From positions 4,159,186-4,223,185 of the forward strand of contig NZ_JH719395.1 in the NCBI RefSeq assembly GCF_000271845.1: DNA of 64,000 bases. Direction: 5' to 3'. Shown in pieces: positions 43,705 to 52,829 of this stretch. Below the pieces are notes generated by a model, which did no database searches, was not told where the DNA came from, and worked only from the letters and a program-made list of their open reading frames with translations. Position 1 is the first letter of the stretch. Every line of letters starts with the position of its first letter. Both the position numbers and the translations under genes were made by a program. This stretch comes from Rhizobium leguminosarum bv. trifolii WSM2297. GTDB lineage: Bacteria > Pseudomonadota > Alphaproteobacteria > Rhizobiales > Rhizobiaceae.

Positions 43705-44070
43705 TCAGGCCGGCCTGGGATATTGCAGCTCGATCTTCACGCCTTCGGGGCCGTAAACGAAGACCTGGCCGAGATCGGTCTCGGGAATATCGTAATATTC
43801 GTAGCGATAGCCGCTCGCCTTGATGCGCTCCAGCGCCGGGCCGAATTCGTAAAGGCTGAAGGCGACGTGGTTGAAGATACCGGGCGGAAAATCGATGCTG
43901 CGCGATGTCAGGCTGAGATGGATGACCGGGCGTTGGTCGAGATAGAGCCAGTGGCCCGGCGAGGCAAAGGGTGGCCGATAGCCTTCCTCGACGCCGAGCA
44001 CGGTCTTGAGGAAGCCGATCATGACGAGCGCATCGCGGGTATCGATCGTGACATGGTCCAGGCGCGGCAT
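43705..44070 (-). CDS. VOC family protein
   Basis: 121 aa, one vicinal-oxygen-chelate domain: MPRLDHVTIDTRDALVMIGFLKTVLGVEEGYRPPF, WLYLDQRPVIHLSLTSRS, FNHVAFSLYEFGPALERIKASGYRYEYYDIPETDLGQVFVYGPEGVKIELQYP. Metal-ligand residues His6, His49-like and Glu near the C-terminus (KIELQ) are kept. Function unknown; related proteins include glyoxalases and fosfomycin-type resistance enzymes. It is transcribed alone on the minus strand. Confidence 0.87.
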   Translation of the reverse strand: MPRLDHVTIDTRDALVMIGFLKTVLGVEEGYRPPFASPGHWLYLDQRPVIHLSLTSRSIDFPPGIFNHVAFSLYEFGPALERIKASGYRYEYYDIPETDLGQVFVYGPEGVKIELQYPRPA

Positions 44071-44155
44071 CGGTGTCCTCCCAGCCAGCGTTGACGGTAA
44101 AGTCTAGCCTGTATCAACCGGCCGCGAAAGTCGCCTTGTCAACCTGTCGCGGCGC

Positions 44156-44857
44156 TCAGAAATTCTCCGTCCAGGGCCGGACTTCGACCTCCAGCGACCA
44201 TGCGCTGCGGTGCTGGCGTAGCACGTCGATATAGGTCTGGGCGATCGCATCCGGCGAGAGCGTGGCATCGGGCTTCTCTTCCCGATCCGGCCGGGTCTGC
44301 GAGCGCACCGCGCCGTCGATGACGAAATGGGCGATATGGATGCCCATTGGCCCGAGTTCGCGGGCCGCACTCTGGGCAAGGCCGCGCAGCGCAAACTTGC
44401 CCATGGCGAAGGGGGCCGATTGCGCAAAGCCCTTCACGCTGGCCGAGGCGCCGGTGATAAGGATGGCGCCACGGCCGCGCGGGATCATGCGCCGCGCCGC
44501 CTGCTGCACCACCAGAAAGCCGCCGACAGCGGTGGTCGCGATCGCGCGCTCCACCTCGGCGGGATCGAGTTCGGCGAGCGGCCCGCGCAGGCGGGCGCTG
44601 GCATTGAAGATCACCACCTCAGGCCCGCCGATCGCGGCAGCCGCCTCTTCGAACAATGCGGCGACGCTCGCCGGTTGCGAGACGTCGGCGCTAAAGGCGC
44701 TGGCGCCGGTCTCCTCGATGAGCGGCTGAAGTTTTTCGACATTGCGGGCGGCAAGCCCGACCTTGACGCCCAGCGCCGACAATTGCCGGGCGAGCGATGC
44801 GCTGATGCCGGCGCCGGCGCCGACGATCAGCGCGCTGCCATGGGGAAAGTCGGTCAT
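44156..44857 (-). CDS. Short-chain dehydrogenase-like protein with Phe in place of the catalytic Tyr
   Basis: 233 aa. Rossmann motif GAGAGISASLA (13-23), conserved NAS (FNASARL, about 84-90) where NNAG is usual, Ser138-Ser140 region (ITGASAS). At the catalytic YxxxK position the sequence reads PFAMGK: Phe150 with Lys154. The usual Tyr is thus missing while Lys is kept, which normally removes dehydrogenase activity. It might be a binding or regulatory relative, or act by another residue. Start at the first ATG (MTDFPHGSAL). The next gene on the same strand upstream is the Tag-like glycosylase. Confidence 0.83.
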   Translation of the reverse strand: MTDFPHGSALIVGAGAGISASLARQLSALGVKVGLAARNVEKLQPLIEETGASAFSADVSQPASVAALFEEAAAAIGGPEVVIFNASARLRGPLAELDPAEVERAIATTAVGGFLVVQQAARRMIPRGRGAILITGASASVKGFAQSAPFAMGKFALRGLAQSAARELGPMGIHIAHFVIDGAVRSQTRPDREEKPDATLSPDAIAQTYIDVLRQHRSAWSLEVEVRPWTENF

Positions 44858-44928
44858 ATCAACTCCTCGACGGATCGTCCGGAAGACGTAGGAAGTCCGG
44901 AGAGATTTCGCTACCGCCCGGGCGAATT

Positions 44929-45612
44929 TCAGTGCTCTGCATCGATCGAATAGGCGCTGATGCGCGAGAGATGGATGAAGGAAAGCCCGGTCTCATCAGC
45001 CCAGCCATTGAAGGCCTGCTGGATCAGCGGCTGGTCTTTCTTCGCCGTGCCGGAAGCGGAGAGCGGCACGCCGGCCGATCTGAGGCAGGCCAGCACATCC
45101 ATCGTCGCGACGAAGCTGTCGCGGCCGATGCCCCGCAGGAAATATTGTCCGGTCATGCCGCCGAGCCGGCTGCCGCCTTTGCTCAACAGGTCGAGAAGGC
45201 CGATCTGGTCTTCCCGCGGCCAGTCGGCCAAGAAGACGCCGGCGCTGCCGTGTTCCCGCGCAAGTTCCCTGACAAAGGCGGCATTGGCCCGAACAGACAT
45301 GATCTTCGCGCCGTTGCGAATGATCCGTTCGTCCGAGGTCAGTTCGTGCCAATAATCGTCGGGTGCGATATTCAGCATTGCCGGATCGAAACCGGAAAAC
45401 GCCGTCTCGAAACCCGGCCACTTCGCATCGATCACCTTCTGGACGAAGCCGCTGTAGAAGATCCGCCGGGTCATATCGGCGAGAATGCGATCGTCGGGCA
45501 TGGCGCGCAGCCGGTCGTGATCCGGCCGATGTTTCTCAAGCAATGCCTGCAGCGCCGCCGCTCCGCCTTTTCGCTGCTCGGCCCGCTGCCTTATCACCTC
45601 GAAACTGATCAT
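44929..45612 (-). CDS. DNA-3-methyladenine glycosylase I-like protein (HhH-GPD)
   Basis: 227 aa. Helix-hairpin-helix glycosylase family; likely removes 3-methyladenine from alkylated DNA. Recognisable are KHRPDHDRLRAMPDDRILADMTRRIFYSGFVQKVIDAKWPGFETAFSGFDP and IRNGAKIMSVRANAAFVRELAREHGS. The N-terminal Cys and the zinc-snap His/Cys set of E. coli Tag are not visible, so this is a divergent member. Start ATG at 45612. Confidence 0.78.
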   Translation of the reverse strand: MISFEVIRQRAEQRKGGAAALQALLEKHRPDHDRLRAMPDDRILADMTRRIFYSGFVQKVIDAKWPGFETAFSGFDPAMLNIAPDDYWHELTSDERIIRNGAKIMSVRANAAFVRELAREHGSAGVFLADWPREDQIGLLDLLSKGGSRLGGMTGQYFLRGIGRDSFVATMDVLACLRSAGVPLSASGTAKKDQPLIQQAFNGWADETGLSFIHLSRISAYSIDAEH

Positions 45613-45766
45613 CCTGAAACATCCCGATCTGCGGTCTAAAGAGCCTTCCCGCTTATACGCCGTTCCACGATGGACAAGGAAGAAGAGATGACGTCTCGTC
45701 AGCCTTCAGCAACTGTAGATTCGCGCTGGCAATTTTTTTCGCAAAAAGGTGGTGAGGCTGCAGATT

Positions 45767-45788
45767 TTGACGTTTACGCAAACGTCAA
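45767..45788. promoter_or_regulatory. Perfect 9-bp-arm palindrome before the fatty-acid operon
   Basis: TTGACGTTT (45767-45775) and AAACGTCAA (45780-45788) flank ACGC. TTGACG could be the -35 box, with TATTTT at 45789-45794 after 16 bases, so a bound repressor would cover the promoter. The site lies 63 bases before the acyl-CoA dehydrogenase. It looks like sites of MerR (LiuR) or TetR fatty-acid/branched-chain regulators; no such regulator gene is in the window. Confidence 0.7.
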
Positions 45789-45850
45789 TATTTTGTAAGA
45801 CAGTGCCAAGGCCGGCGCGACCCGGTAATCGAATGGGAGGAATTTGAGAG

Positions 45851-47647
45851 ATGCCAGTCTACAAGGCCCCGGTGAACGATACGCTCTTCGTCCTGAACGA
45901 CGTGCTGGGCCTCGAACGCTACAACAATCTTCCCGGTTTTGCCGACGCGACGCCCGATATGATCGAAGCGATCCTCGGCGAGGCGGCCAAGGTGGCCGAA
46001 GAAGTTCTGTTTCCCGTGAATTATTCCGGTGATCAGGAAGGCTGCACGCGCCGGGACGATGCCGTCGTCTCGACACCGAAGGGCTTCAAGGAGGCCTATA
46101 AATCCTATCGCGAAGGCGGCTGGATCGGCCTTGCGGTGCCGGAGGAATTCGGCGGGCAGGGGCTTCCCTACACGCTGCATGCCGCCGTCGGCGAATATAC
46201 CTCGGCTGCCAACATGTCGCTGATGATGTATCCCGGCCTGACGCAGGGCGCGATCGCCGCGATCCTCGTCCATGGCACGCAGGAGCAGAAGGACACCTAC
46301 CTGCCGAAGATGGTCGACGGCTCTTGGTCCGGCACCATGAACCTGACCGAACCCCATTGCGGCACCGATCTCGGCATGTTGCGCACCAAGGCGGTGCCTC
46401 AGGCTGACGGCAGCTACAAAATATCAGGCCAGAAGATCTTCATCTCCGCCGGCGAACATGACCTGACCGACAATATCGTCCACCTGGTGCTCGCCCGCAT
46501 CGAAGGTGCGCCCGAGGGCACCAAGGGCATCTCGCTGTTCATCGTGCCGAAATTCCTGGTCGGCAAGGACGGTGCGCTTGACGCTCGCAACGCTGTCGCC
46601 TGCGGTGCGATCGAACATAAGATGGGCATCCATGGCAACGCCACCTGCGTCATGAATTACGACGAGGCGACGGGTTTCCTGATCGGCGCCGAAAACCGCG
46701 GCCTCGCCGCCATGTTCGTGATGATGAACGAGGCCCGCCTGATGGTCGGCTTGCAGGGCATCGCCGTTTCCGAGATTGCCTATCAGAACGCCGCCGCCTA
46801 CGCCCGCGACCGCATCCAGGGCCGCTCGCTGTCCGGCATCAAAGCGCCGGATAAGAAGGCCGATCCGATCATCGTCCATCCCGATATCCGCCGTACGCTG
46901 ATGACCATCCGCGCCTTCAACGAGGCCGGCCGCGCCTTCCTGCTCTGGACCGCGCTGAAGTCCGATATCGCTCACCGCGCCACCGACGAGAGGGAGCGCC
47001 AGACCGCCGACGACATTCTCGGCCTCGTCACCCCGATCCTCAAGGGCGTGATGACCGACAAGGGCTTCGATCATGCGGTCATGGCCCAGCAGGTCTTCGG
47101 CGGCCATGGCTATATCGAAGAACACGGCATGAGCCAGTATGTGCGCGATGCCCGCATCGCCATGATCTACGAAGGCGCCAACGGCATTCAGGCGCTCGAT
47201 CTGGTCGGCCGCAAGCTCGCCTTGAACGGCGGCCGCGCCGCCATGGCCCTCTTCAAGGAGATCGGCGATTTCTGCGAGGAGAACCGCAGCGACGAAAAGC
47301 TCGCCTTCTTCACCAAGCACCTGAAGAAGGGCTTGAACGACGTCCAGGGCGCGACCATGTGGTTCATGCAGAACGCCATGGCCAAGCCCGACAATGCCGG
47401 CGCCGGCTCGACCGATTACATGCACCTCTTCGGCCTTGTCGTCCTCGGTTATATGTGGGCGAAGATGGCGAAGGCCGCCGAGGATGGCCTTGCGTCAGGC
47501 GATGCAGCCCGCGAGGATTACCTGAAGAACAAGCTGATTACGGCGAAGTTCTTCATGGAGCGCATCATGCCGGAAACCGCGCTTCGCAAGGCCCGCATCG
47601 AAGCCGGCGCCGACACGATGATGGAACTGGCCGCCGAAGCGTTCTGA
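45851..47647 (+). CDS. Acyl-CoA dehydrogenase (long form with extra C-terminal domain)
   Basis: 598 aa, about 200 longer than medium-chain types, as in the FadE/long-chain or AcdB-like group with a C-terminal extension. It introduces the first double bond into acyl-CoA using FAD. Visible: [47 protein letters not shown] (FAD-binding beta region), and [45 protein letters not shown] with the flavin and substrate contacts. Start ATG at 45851, GGAGG at 45837-45841. It leads an operon with thiolase, a cupin and FadB. Confidence 0.93.
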   Translation: MPVYKAPVNDTLFVLNDVLGLERYNNLPGFADATPDMIEAILGEAAKVAEEVLFPVNYSGDQEGCTRRDDAVVSTPKGFKEAYKSYREGGWIGLAVPEEFGGQGLPYTLHAAVGEYTSAANMSLMMYPGLTQGAIAAILVHGTQEQKDTYLPKMVDGSWSGTMNLTEPHCGTDLGMLRTKAVPQADGSYKISGQKIFISAGEHDLTDNIVHLVLARIEGAPEGTKGISLFIVPKFLVGKDGALDARNAVACGAIEHKMGIHGNATCVMNYDEATGFLIGAENRGLAAMFVMMNEARLMVGLQGIAVSEIAYQNAAAYARDRIQGRSLSGIKAPDKKADPIIVHPDIRRTLMTIRAFNEAGRAFLLWTALKSDIAHRATDERERQTADDILGLVTPILKGVMTDKGFDHAVMAQQVFGGHGYIEEHGMSQYVRDARIAMIYEGANGIQALDLVGRKLALNGGRAAMALFKEIGDFCEENRSDEKLAFFTKHLKKGLNDVQGATMWFMQNAMAKPDNAGAGSTDYMHLFGLVVLGYMWAKMAKAAEDGLASGDAAREDYLKNKLITAKFFMERIMPETALRKARIEAGADTMMELAAEAF

Positions 47648-47656
47648 GCCGGTTCT

Positions 47657-47677
47657 CCCTCCCCCTTGTGGGGAGGG
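47657..47677 (+). promoter_or_regulatory. Hairpin between acyl-CoA dehydrogenase and thiolase genes
   Basis: CCCTCCCC (47657-47664) and GGGGAGGG (47670-47677) form a perfect 8-bp stem with a 5-base loop, 9 bases past the stop codon; TCTTTTCT lies downstream at 47689. I recognise it as a common rhizobial intergenic GC palindrome. It may reduce downstream expression or protect the upstream message. Confidence 0.5.
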
Positions 47678-47745
47678 TTGGGGAGGGGTCTTTTCTCCTC
47701 CTTCCAAGATTTGAGGCAATAGATTGCCGTCAGGGAGATGAGACA

Positions 47746-48954
47746 ATGACCGAGGTTTTCATTTACGATCACGTCCGCACGCCGCGCGGCCGCGGCAAGA
47801 AGGACGGCGCCCTGCATGAGGTGCCTTCCGTGCGCCTTGCGGCCAAGACGCTGGAAGCGATCCGCGACCGCAACGGGCTCGACACCACGACGGTCGACGA
47901 CATCATCATGGGCTGCGTCGATCCGGTGATGGATGCCGGCGCTGTCATCCCCAAGGCTGCCGCCTTCGAAGCCGGTTACTCCACCAAGGCGCCGGGCATG
48001 CAGATCTCCCGCTTTTGCGCCTCCGGCCTCGATGCCGTCAATTTCGGCGCCGGCAAGATCGCCCAAGGCGCCGACGACATCGTCATCGCAGGCGGCGTCG
48101 AAAGCATGTCGCGCGTCGGCTTGGGCATGTCGGGCGGCGCCTGGTTCATGGATCCTTCGGTGAATTTCCCGGCCTATTTCATGCCGCAGGGTGTGTCGGC
48201 CGATCTCATTGCCACCAAATACGGCTTCAGCAGAACCGATGTCGACGCTTACGCGATCGAGAGCCAGAAGCGGGCCGCCCATGCCTGGGAAAAAGGCTGG
48301 TTCGACAAGTCGGTTGTGCCGGTCAAGGACCAGAACGGCCTGACGATCCTGGCAACGGACGAACATATGCGCCCCGGCACCGACATGCAGGCGCTTGGTT
48401 CGCTCAATCCCTCCTTTCAGATGCCCGGCGAGATGGGCGGCTTCGAAGCCGTCGGCATCCAGGCCCATCCCGAGATCGAGCGCATCAACTATGTCCACCA
48501 TGCCGGCAATTCCTCCGGCATCGTCGATGGTGCTGCCGCCGTGCTCCTGGGGTCTAAGGCTGGTGGCGAGAGCATGGGCTTGAAGCCCCGCGCCCGCATC
48601 AAGGCCTTCGCCAATATCGGTTCCGACCCGGCCCTGATGTTGACCGGACCGGTCGACGTCACCGAGAAGCTGTTGAAGCGGACCGGTATGAGCCTTGCCG
48701 ACATCGACCTCTTCGAGCTTAACGAAGCCTTCGCCGCCGTGGTGCTGCGCTACATGCAGGCCTTCGACATCGACCACGACAAGATCAACGTCAATGGCGG
48801 GGCCATCGCCATGGGCCATCCGCTCGGCGCCACCGGCGCGATGATCCTCGGCACGGTGCTCGACGAGCTTGAACGCCGCGACCTCAACACCGCGCTGGTG
48901 ACACTCTGCATCGGCGCCGGCATGGGCACGGCAACGGTTATCGAAAGGGTCTGA
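47746..48954 (+). CDS. fadA: Acetyl-CoA acetyltransferase (beta-ketothiolase)
   Basis: 402 aa from [21 protein letters not shown] (47746). It performs the last step of beta-oxidation, thiolytic cleavage of 3-ketoacyl-CoA. Nucleophilic Cys91 lies in [28 protein letters not shown] holds the catalytic His; the second Cys (388) is in [15 protein letters not shown]. The upstream open frame from 47359 is only a shadow reading of the dehydrogenase gene. GGGAGAT precedes the start. The symbol fadA is assigned from operon context with a FadB-type gene. Confidence 0.92.
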   Translation: MTEVFIYDHVRTPRGRGKKDGALHEVPSVRLAAKTLEAIRDRNGLDTTTVDDIIMGCVDPVMDAGAVIPKAAAFEAGYSTKAPGMQISRFCASGLDAVNFGAGKIAQGADDIVIAGGVESMSRVGLGMSGGAWFMDPSVNFPAYFMPQGVSADLIATKYGFSRTDVDAYAIESQKRAAHAWEKGWFDKSVVPVKDQNGLTILATDEHMRPGTDMQALGSLNPSFQMPGEMGGFEAVGIQAHPEIERINYVHHAGNSSGIVDGAAAVLLGSKAGGESMGLKPRARIKAFANIGSDPALMLTGPVDVTEKLLKRTGMSLADIDLFELNEAFAAVVLRYMQAFDIDHDKINVNGGAIAMGHPLGATGAMILGTVLDELERRDLNTALVTLCIGAGMGTATVIERV

Positions 48955-48956
48955 CG

Positions 48957-49340
48957 ATGGCTTTCAACACCGGCACGATCGAAACCGAATACACCGAGGT
49001 TACCGAGCATTGGTCACCCCGCGTCATTGCCGATCTCAACGGCCAGAGCGTCAAACTCGCCAAGGTCCAGGGTCAGCTCACCTGGCATTCCCATCGGGAC
49101 GAGGATGAGCTCTTTCTCATCTGGAAGGGCGCGCTTACCATCGAATATCGCGACCGCCCGCATGTGCATCTGAAGGCCGGCGATTTTCATGTCGTGCCTA
49201 GGGGCGTCGAGCACAATCCGGTGGCTGAGAAAGAGTGCTGGATCGTGCTTTTCGAGCCGTCGCAAACCAAGCACACTGGCGACGTCGTCACCGAAAAGAC
49301 AAAGACCGTAGACGCGCAGCGCAGCCATTTGCCGGCCTGA
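48957..49340 (+). CDS. Cupin-domain protein in the beta-oxidation operon
   Basis: 127 aa. Single-domain cupin: [28 protein letters not shown] (motif 1 with His, His, Glu metal ligands) and [30 protein letters not shown] (motif 2, including a His). It should bind a metal. It starts 2 bases after the thiolase stop and ends 15 bases before the fadB-type gene, so it is certainly co-transcribed. Its function within beta-oxidation is unknown. Confidence 0.85.
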   Translation: MAFNTGTIETEYTEVTEHWSPRVIADLNGQSVKLAKVQGQLTWHSHRDEDELFLIWKGALTIEYRDRPHVHLKAGDFHVVPRGVEHNPVAEKECWIVLFEPSQTKHTGDVVTEKTKTVDAQRSHLPA

Positions 49341-49355
49341 TCGGGAGGAAATCCA

Positions 49356-51569
49356 ATGACCTACACCAATTTCACGCTCGAAACCGACGCCGATGGCATC
49401 GCTCTCGTCACCTGGGACATGCCCGACAAGTCGATGAATGTTTTCACCGCCGAGGTGATGGCCGAACTCGACGCCCTCATCGACGCCACGACCGCTGACG
49501 CCGCCGTCAAGGGTGTCGTGATCACCTCCGGCAAATCCTCCTTCTCCGGCGGCGCCGATCTGTCGATGATCAAGTCGATGTTCAGCTCCTATCAGGAGGA
49601 AAAGGAAAAGAGCCCGCAAACGGCCGTTCAGAAGCTCTTTGGCCTTGTCGGCCGCATGAACGGGCTGTTCCGCAAGCTTGAAACATCGGGCAAGCCCTGG
49701 GTTTCCGCGATCAACGGCACCTGCATGGGTGGCGCTTTCGAAATGTCGCTCGCCTGCCACGGCCGCGTCGCCTCCAACGCCAAGAGCGTCAAGATCGCGC
49801 TGCCGGAAGTGAAGGTCGGGATCTTCCCCGGCGCCGGCGGCACCCAGCGCGTGCCGCGGCTGGCGAATGCCCAGGATGCGCTGCAGATGATGACGACCGG
49901 CCAGTCGCTGACCGGCTCACGCGCCAAGGCGATGAACCTGGTGCATCAGGTGGTCGAGCCGGATCAGCTCATTCCCGCCGCCAAGCAGATGATCAAGGAC
50001 GGCCTGAAGCCGGTCGCTCCCTGGGACGAGAAGGGTTTTAAGGCGCCGGGTGGCGGCATTTGGACGCCGGCCTCCGCCCAGCTCTGGCCGGCAGCCCCGG
50101 CGATCCTGCGCCGGGAAACATCGGGCAACTATCCGGCTGCGCTTGCCATCCTGAAATGCGTCTATGAAGGCCTGCAGGTGCCGTTCGACACCGGCCTGAA
50201 GATCGAGCAGCGTTATTTCACCGAGGTGCTGCAGACCCGCGAAGCCTTCTCGATGATCCGCTCGCTGTTCATCTCGATGCAGGAACTCGGCAAGGGCGCT
50301 CGCCGTCCGGCCGGTCTGCCGAAGACCGAGCTGAAGCATGTCGGCGTCGTCGGCGCCGGCTTCATGGGCGCCTCGATCGCCTATGTCACCGCCGCCGCCG
50401 GCATTCCGGTGACGCTGATCGACCGCGACATGGAGGCGGCTGCCAAGGGCAAGAGCGTCTGCGAAGGTCTGGTCAAGGATTCCGTCGGTAAGGGACGATT
50501 TACGCAAGACGAGGCCGCAGCGCTGCTCTCCCGCATCACACCCACGGCCGATTATGCCGATCTCGCCAATGCGGATCTCGTCATCGAGGCGGTATTCGAG
50601 GATCGCGAAGTGAAGAAGTCGGTCATCGAGGCCGTTGAAGCCGTGCTGCCGGAAGGCGCGATCTTCGCCTCCAATACCTCGACCCTGCCGATCACGGGAC
50701 TGGCGAAAAATTCCAGGCGCCCGGCCGATTTCATCGGCATCCACTTCTTCTCGCCCGTGGAGAAGATGATGCTGACCGAGGTCATCCTCGGGGCTGAGAC
50801 CGGCGACAAGGCGCTTGCCGTCGCTCTCGATTATGTCGCAGCGATCAAGAAGACGCCGATCGTCGTCAACGACACCCGCGGCTTCTTCGTCAATCGCTGC
50901 GTGCTGCGATACATGTCGGAAAGCTACGACATGCTGATCGAGGGCGTGCCGCCTGCCATGATCGAGAATGCCGCCAAGATGGCCGGCATGCCGGTGGGTC
51001 CCTTGGCGCTGAACGACGAGGTCGCCATCGATCTGTCGCTGAAAATCCTCAAGGCGACGGTCGCCGATCTCGGCGAGAAGGCCATCGACCCCAGGCATAT
51101 GGACCTCATCGCCCGCATGGTGGAAAAGGAGGGCCGCTTCGGCCGCAAGAATTCCAAGGGCTTTTATGACTATCCGCCGAAGCCGGCGAAGAAGTCCCTG
51201 TGGCCCGATCTCAAAAACTTCTACCCCCAGAAGAAGGCGGATGAGGTCGACGTCAATGTCCTCAAACAACGCTTCCTCGTCACCATCGCGCTGGAAGCCG
51301 CCCGCACCGTCGAGGAAGGCATCGTCACCGATCCGCGCGAAGCCGACGTCGGCTCGATCCTCGGCTTCGGCTTCGCGCCCTATACCGGCGGGGCGCTGAG
51401 CTATATCGACGGGATGGGTGTGAAGGCTTTTGTCGAACTGGCAGAAAAGCTGGCTGAGGCTTACGGATCTCATTTCAGGCCGACACCGCTGCTGAAGGAT
51501 ATGGCCGCCAAGGGCGAGACATTTTATGGGCGGTTTGATCCCTATGCGGGGGCGAAGGCGGCGGCGTAG
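49356..51569 (+). CDS. fadB: Fatty-acid oxidation multifunctional enzyme (enoyl-CoA hydratase / 3-hydroxyacyl-CoA dehydrogenase)
   Basis: 737 aa. N-terminal crotonase domain (about 1-290) with KSSFSGGADLSMI and GAGGTQRVPRL; the hydratase Glu is in LPEVKVGIFPGAGGT. The C-terminal NAD domain begins near 327: GVVGAGFMGASIAYVTAAAGIPVTLIDRD, then SNTSTLPITGLA and FIGIHFFSPVEKMMLTEVI with the catalytic His, and finally the second HCDH half. It carries out hydration and oxidation in beta-oxidation. GGGAGG sits before the ATG. FadB or FadJ cannot be separated on sequence alone. Confidence 0.92.
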   Translation: MTYTNFTLETDADGIALVTWDMPDKSMNVFTAEVMAELDALIDATTADAAVKGVVITSGKSSFSGGADLSMIKSMFSSYQEEKEKSPQTAVQKLFGLVGRMNGLFRKLETSGKPWVSAINGTCMGGAFEMSLACHGRVASNAKSVKIALPEVKVGIFPGAGGTQRVPRLANAQDALQMMTTGQSLTGSRAKAMNLVHQVVEPDQLIPAAKQMIKDGLKPVAPWDEKGFKAPGGGIWTPASAQLWPAAPAILRRETSGNYPAALAILKCVYEGLQVPFDTGLKIEQRYFTEVLQTREAFSMIRSLFISMQELGKGARRPAGLPKTELKHVGVVGAGFMGASIAYVTAAAGIPVTLIDRDMEAAAKGKSVCEGLVKDSVGKGRFTQDEAAALLSRITPTADYADLANADLVIEAVFEDREVKKSVIEAVEAVLPEGAIFASNTSTLPITGLAKNSRRPADFIGIHFFSPVEKMMLTEVILGAETGDKALAVALDYVAAIKKTPIVVNDTRGFFVNRCVLRYMSESYDMLIEGVPPAMIENAAKMAGMPVGPLALNDEVAIDLSLKILKATVADLGEKAIDPRHMDLIARMVEKEGRFGRKNSKGFYDYPPKPAKKSLWPDLKNFYPQKKADEVDVNVLKQRFLVTIALEAARTVEEGIVTDPREADVGSILGFGFAPYTGGALSYIDGMGVKAFVELAEKLAEAYGSHFRPTPLLKDMAAKGETFYGRFDPYAGAKAAA

Positions 51570-51891
51570 GCTGCTTCGCGGGTTTGGTGTTGAGGGGACT
51601 ATCTTTGGCATTGTGTTGCGATACCCCTCTGCCCGGCTGGGCAGAGGGGTGGGCACGCCACAACGCTAAGTTTGTTCGCTTTCGACCGGCTCACGGAATT
51701 CGACTTTTCCTTGCGCACGCCTTGCCGTAGACACAATTCCCGATTAAACGTTCTCGCATCGATCTTGCTAGATGAACTTTGAAACGGCGCTCGCGTCGTT
51801 CCTGGCGAACTTCCTCCAAAATCGGTTTTCATCGCCGCTCGGCATTGTCCGCGCGGCAATCTTCTATGAACGATTCGAAAAGGATATCGTC
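51570..51891. other. 322-bp gap between fadB and cspA
   Basis: Contains the fad operon hairpin (51623-51650), then the cold-shock promoter and a leader that probably is transcribed as a long 5' UTR, as usual for csp genes. No protein gene is supported; an in-frame extension up to 51772 lacks coding character. Confidence 0.55.
51623..51650. terminator. Perfect 12-bp hairpin after the fad operon
   Basis: ACCCCTCTGCCC (51623-51634) and GGGCAGAGGGGT (51639-51650) pair fully around GGCT. It lacks a T tract, so it may be a processed 3' end rather than a pure intrinsic terminator. It is the strongest single hairpin in the window by stem length and GC content. Confidence 0.6.
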
Positions 51892-52101
51892 ATGAGCACT
51901 GGTACCGTAAAGTGGTTCAACGCAACCAAGGGCTTCGGCTTCATTCAGCCGGATGACGGCGCAGCCGACGTTTTTGTCCACATCTCGGCCGTCGAACGCG
52001 CCGGCATGCGCGATCTCAAGGATGGCCAGAAGCTGTCTTACGAGCTCGTCCGCGACAACAAGTCCGGCAAGATGTCGGCAGACCGCCTCCAGGCGGCCTA
52101 A
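51892..52101 (+). CDS. cspA: Cold-shock protein (CspA family)
   Basis: 69 aa, one cold-shock domain. [69 protein letters not shown] has RNP1 KGFGFI and RNP2 VFVHI. It binds single-stranded RNA/DNA and melts RNA structure. Start chosen at ATG 51892; the long in-frame stretch upstream is not coding. A terminator follows at 52176-52201. Confidence 0.95.
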   Translation: MSTGTVKWFNATKGFGFIQPDDGAADVFVHISAVERAGMRDLKDGQKLSYELVRDNKSGKMSADRLQAA

Positions 52102-52175
52102 GCCATTAAGGCTTTGAATATCATCTCCGGATCGTGACCACGGATGTACTGGCACGGTTCGTTGAGATGGAAGGG

Positions 52176-52201
52176 AAGGTCGGGTTCACCCGGCCTTTTT
52201 T
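52176..52201 (+). terminator. Rho-independent terminator after cspA
   Basis: GGTCGGG (52178-52184) and CCCGGCC (52189-52195) form a stem with one G-T wobble and a TTCA loop; six T follow (52196-52201). It sits 75 bases past the cspA stop. Confidence 0.85.
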
Positions 52202-52270
52202 CGTATTTGGGTGGCTGCTGTGCCCATTTTCCAAGAAATGCGCCGCCCCACGACACGACCTTCGCGGCCT

Positions 52271-52714
52271 TCAGCCCCCAGCCGCGCCGTCACTCTCCAG
52301 CATCGCCATCACCCGCGCCATCACCGCCCGCGCCGCATCGAGCTCGGCCGACGTGAACGCAGCGCCGAGCTCATCCGCCCATCCGGCTTGCGCAATCTCG
52401 ATAACCCCCAGCCGGGCGGCCCCTTCGTCGGTCAGCCGCACCAGCTTGGCGCGCTGGTGCTGCGGGTTGTCGGCATAGGCGATCAGCCTTTCAGCCGCGA
52501 GCACATCGGCGAGCCGCTGCACGCCCTGGCGGGCGAGGCCGAGTGCCCGGGCAATCTGCGCCACCGACATGTCGCCGCGCCTTGCCGCGGCCAGCACCTG
52601 CCAGCGGGCGCTCGTCTGTCCTGCGGGCTTTGCCAGCTGGTCGCCCGCCGCCGTTAGATGGCCGGCGAGGCGAAGGGTCGTAATTGCGAAAGCGGAAAAG
52701 GCATTCCCCTCCAT
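52271..52714 (-). CDS. MarR family regulator
   Basis: 147 aa from MEGNAFSAFAITTLRLAGHLTAAGDQLA (52714); the longer start MDEIQNRQ at 52771 would reach into the first operator. Winged-helix HTH: SARWQVLAAARRGDMSVAQIARALGLARQGVQRLADVLAAERLIAYADNPQHQRAKLVRLTDEG, with the wing QHQRAKLVRLT. No Cys is present, so the trigger is not thiol oxidation. It is divergent from the GFA gene across 115 bases with two near-identical palindromes, which should control both. Confidence 0.88.
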   Translation of the reverse strand: MEGNAFSAFAITTLRLAGHLTAAGDQLAKPAGQTSARWQVLAAARRGDMSVAQIARALGLARQGVQRLADVLAAERLIAYADNPQHQRAKLVRLTDEGAARLGVIEIAQAGWADELGAAFTSAELDAARAVMARVMAMLESDGAAGG

Positions 52715-52738
52715 CGTTCGCTCCGGTCGATTTCGTTT

Positions 52739-52752
52739 GACAACATGTTGTC
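52739..52752. promoter_or_regulatory. Operator 1, GACAACATGTTGTC
   Basis: A perfect 14-bp palindrome. A near-identical site lies 36 bases away (centre to centre) at 52774-52789. It is 25 bases upstream of the MarR start and 78 bases before the GFA gene start, so it should govern both divergent genes. Confidence 0.78.
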
Positions 52753-52773
52753 TATTTTGTATCTCATCCATAG

Positions 52774-52789
52774 TGACAACATATTGTCA
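52774..52789. promoter_or_regulatory. Operator 2, TGACAACATATTGTCA
   Basis: 16 bases with symmetric TGACAA and TTGTCA ends. It differs from operator 1 at the centre only. The 36-bp spacing (between three and three and a half turns) would allow two MarR dimers on nearly the same side of DNA. Confidence 0.75.
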
Positions 52790-52829
52790 TATCAGAATGA
52801 TGAAGGCAACGCCGAAGGAGGAGGCCGCC

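Noticed and set aside
45670..45798. Small ORF of 42 codons ending in the fad palindrome
   Set aside because: No ribosome site, and its last third is the palindrome DNA itself; more likely chance than a leader peptide.
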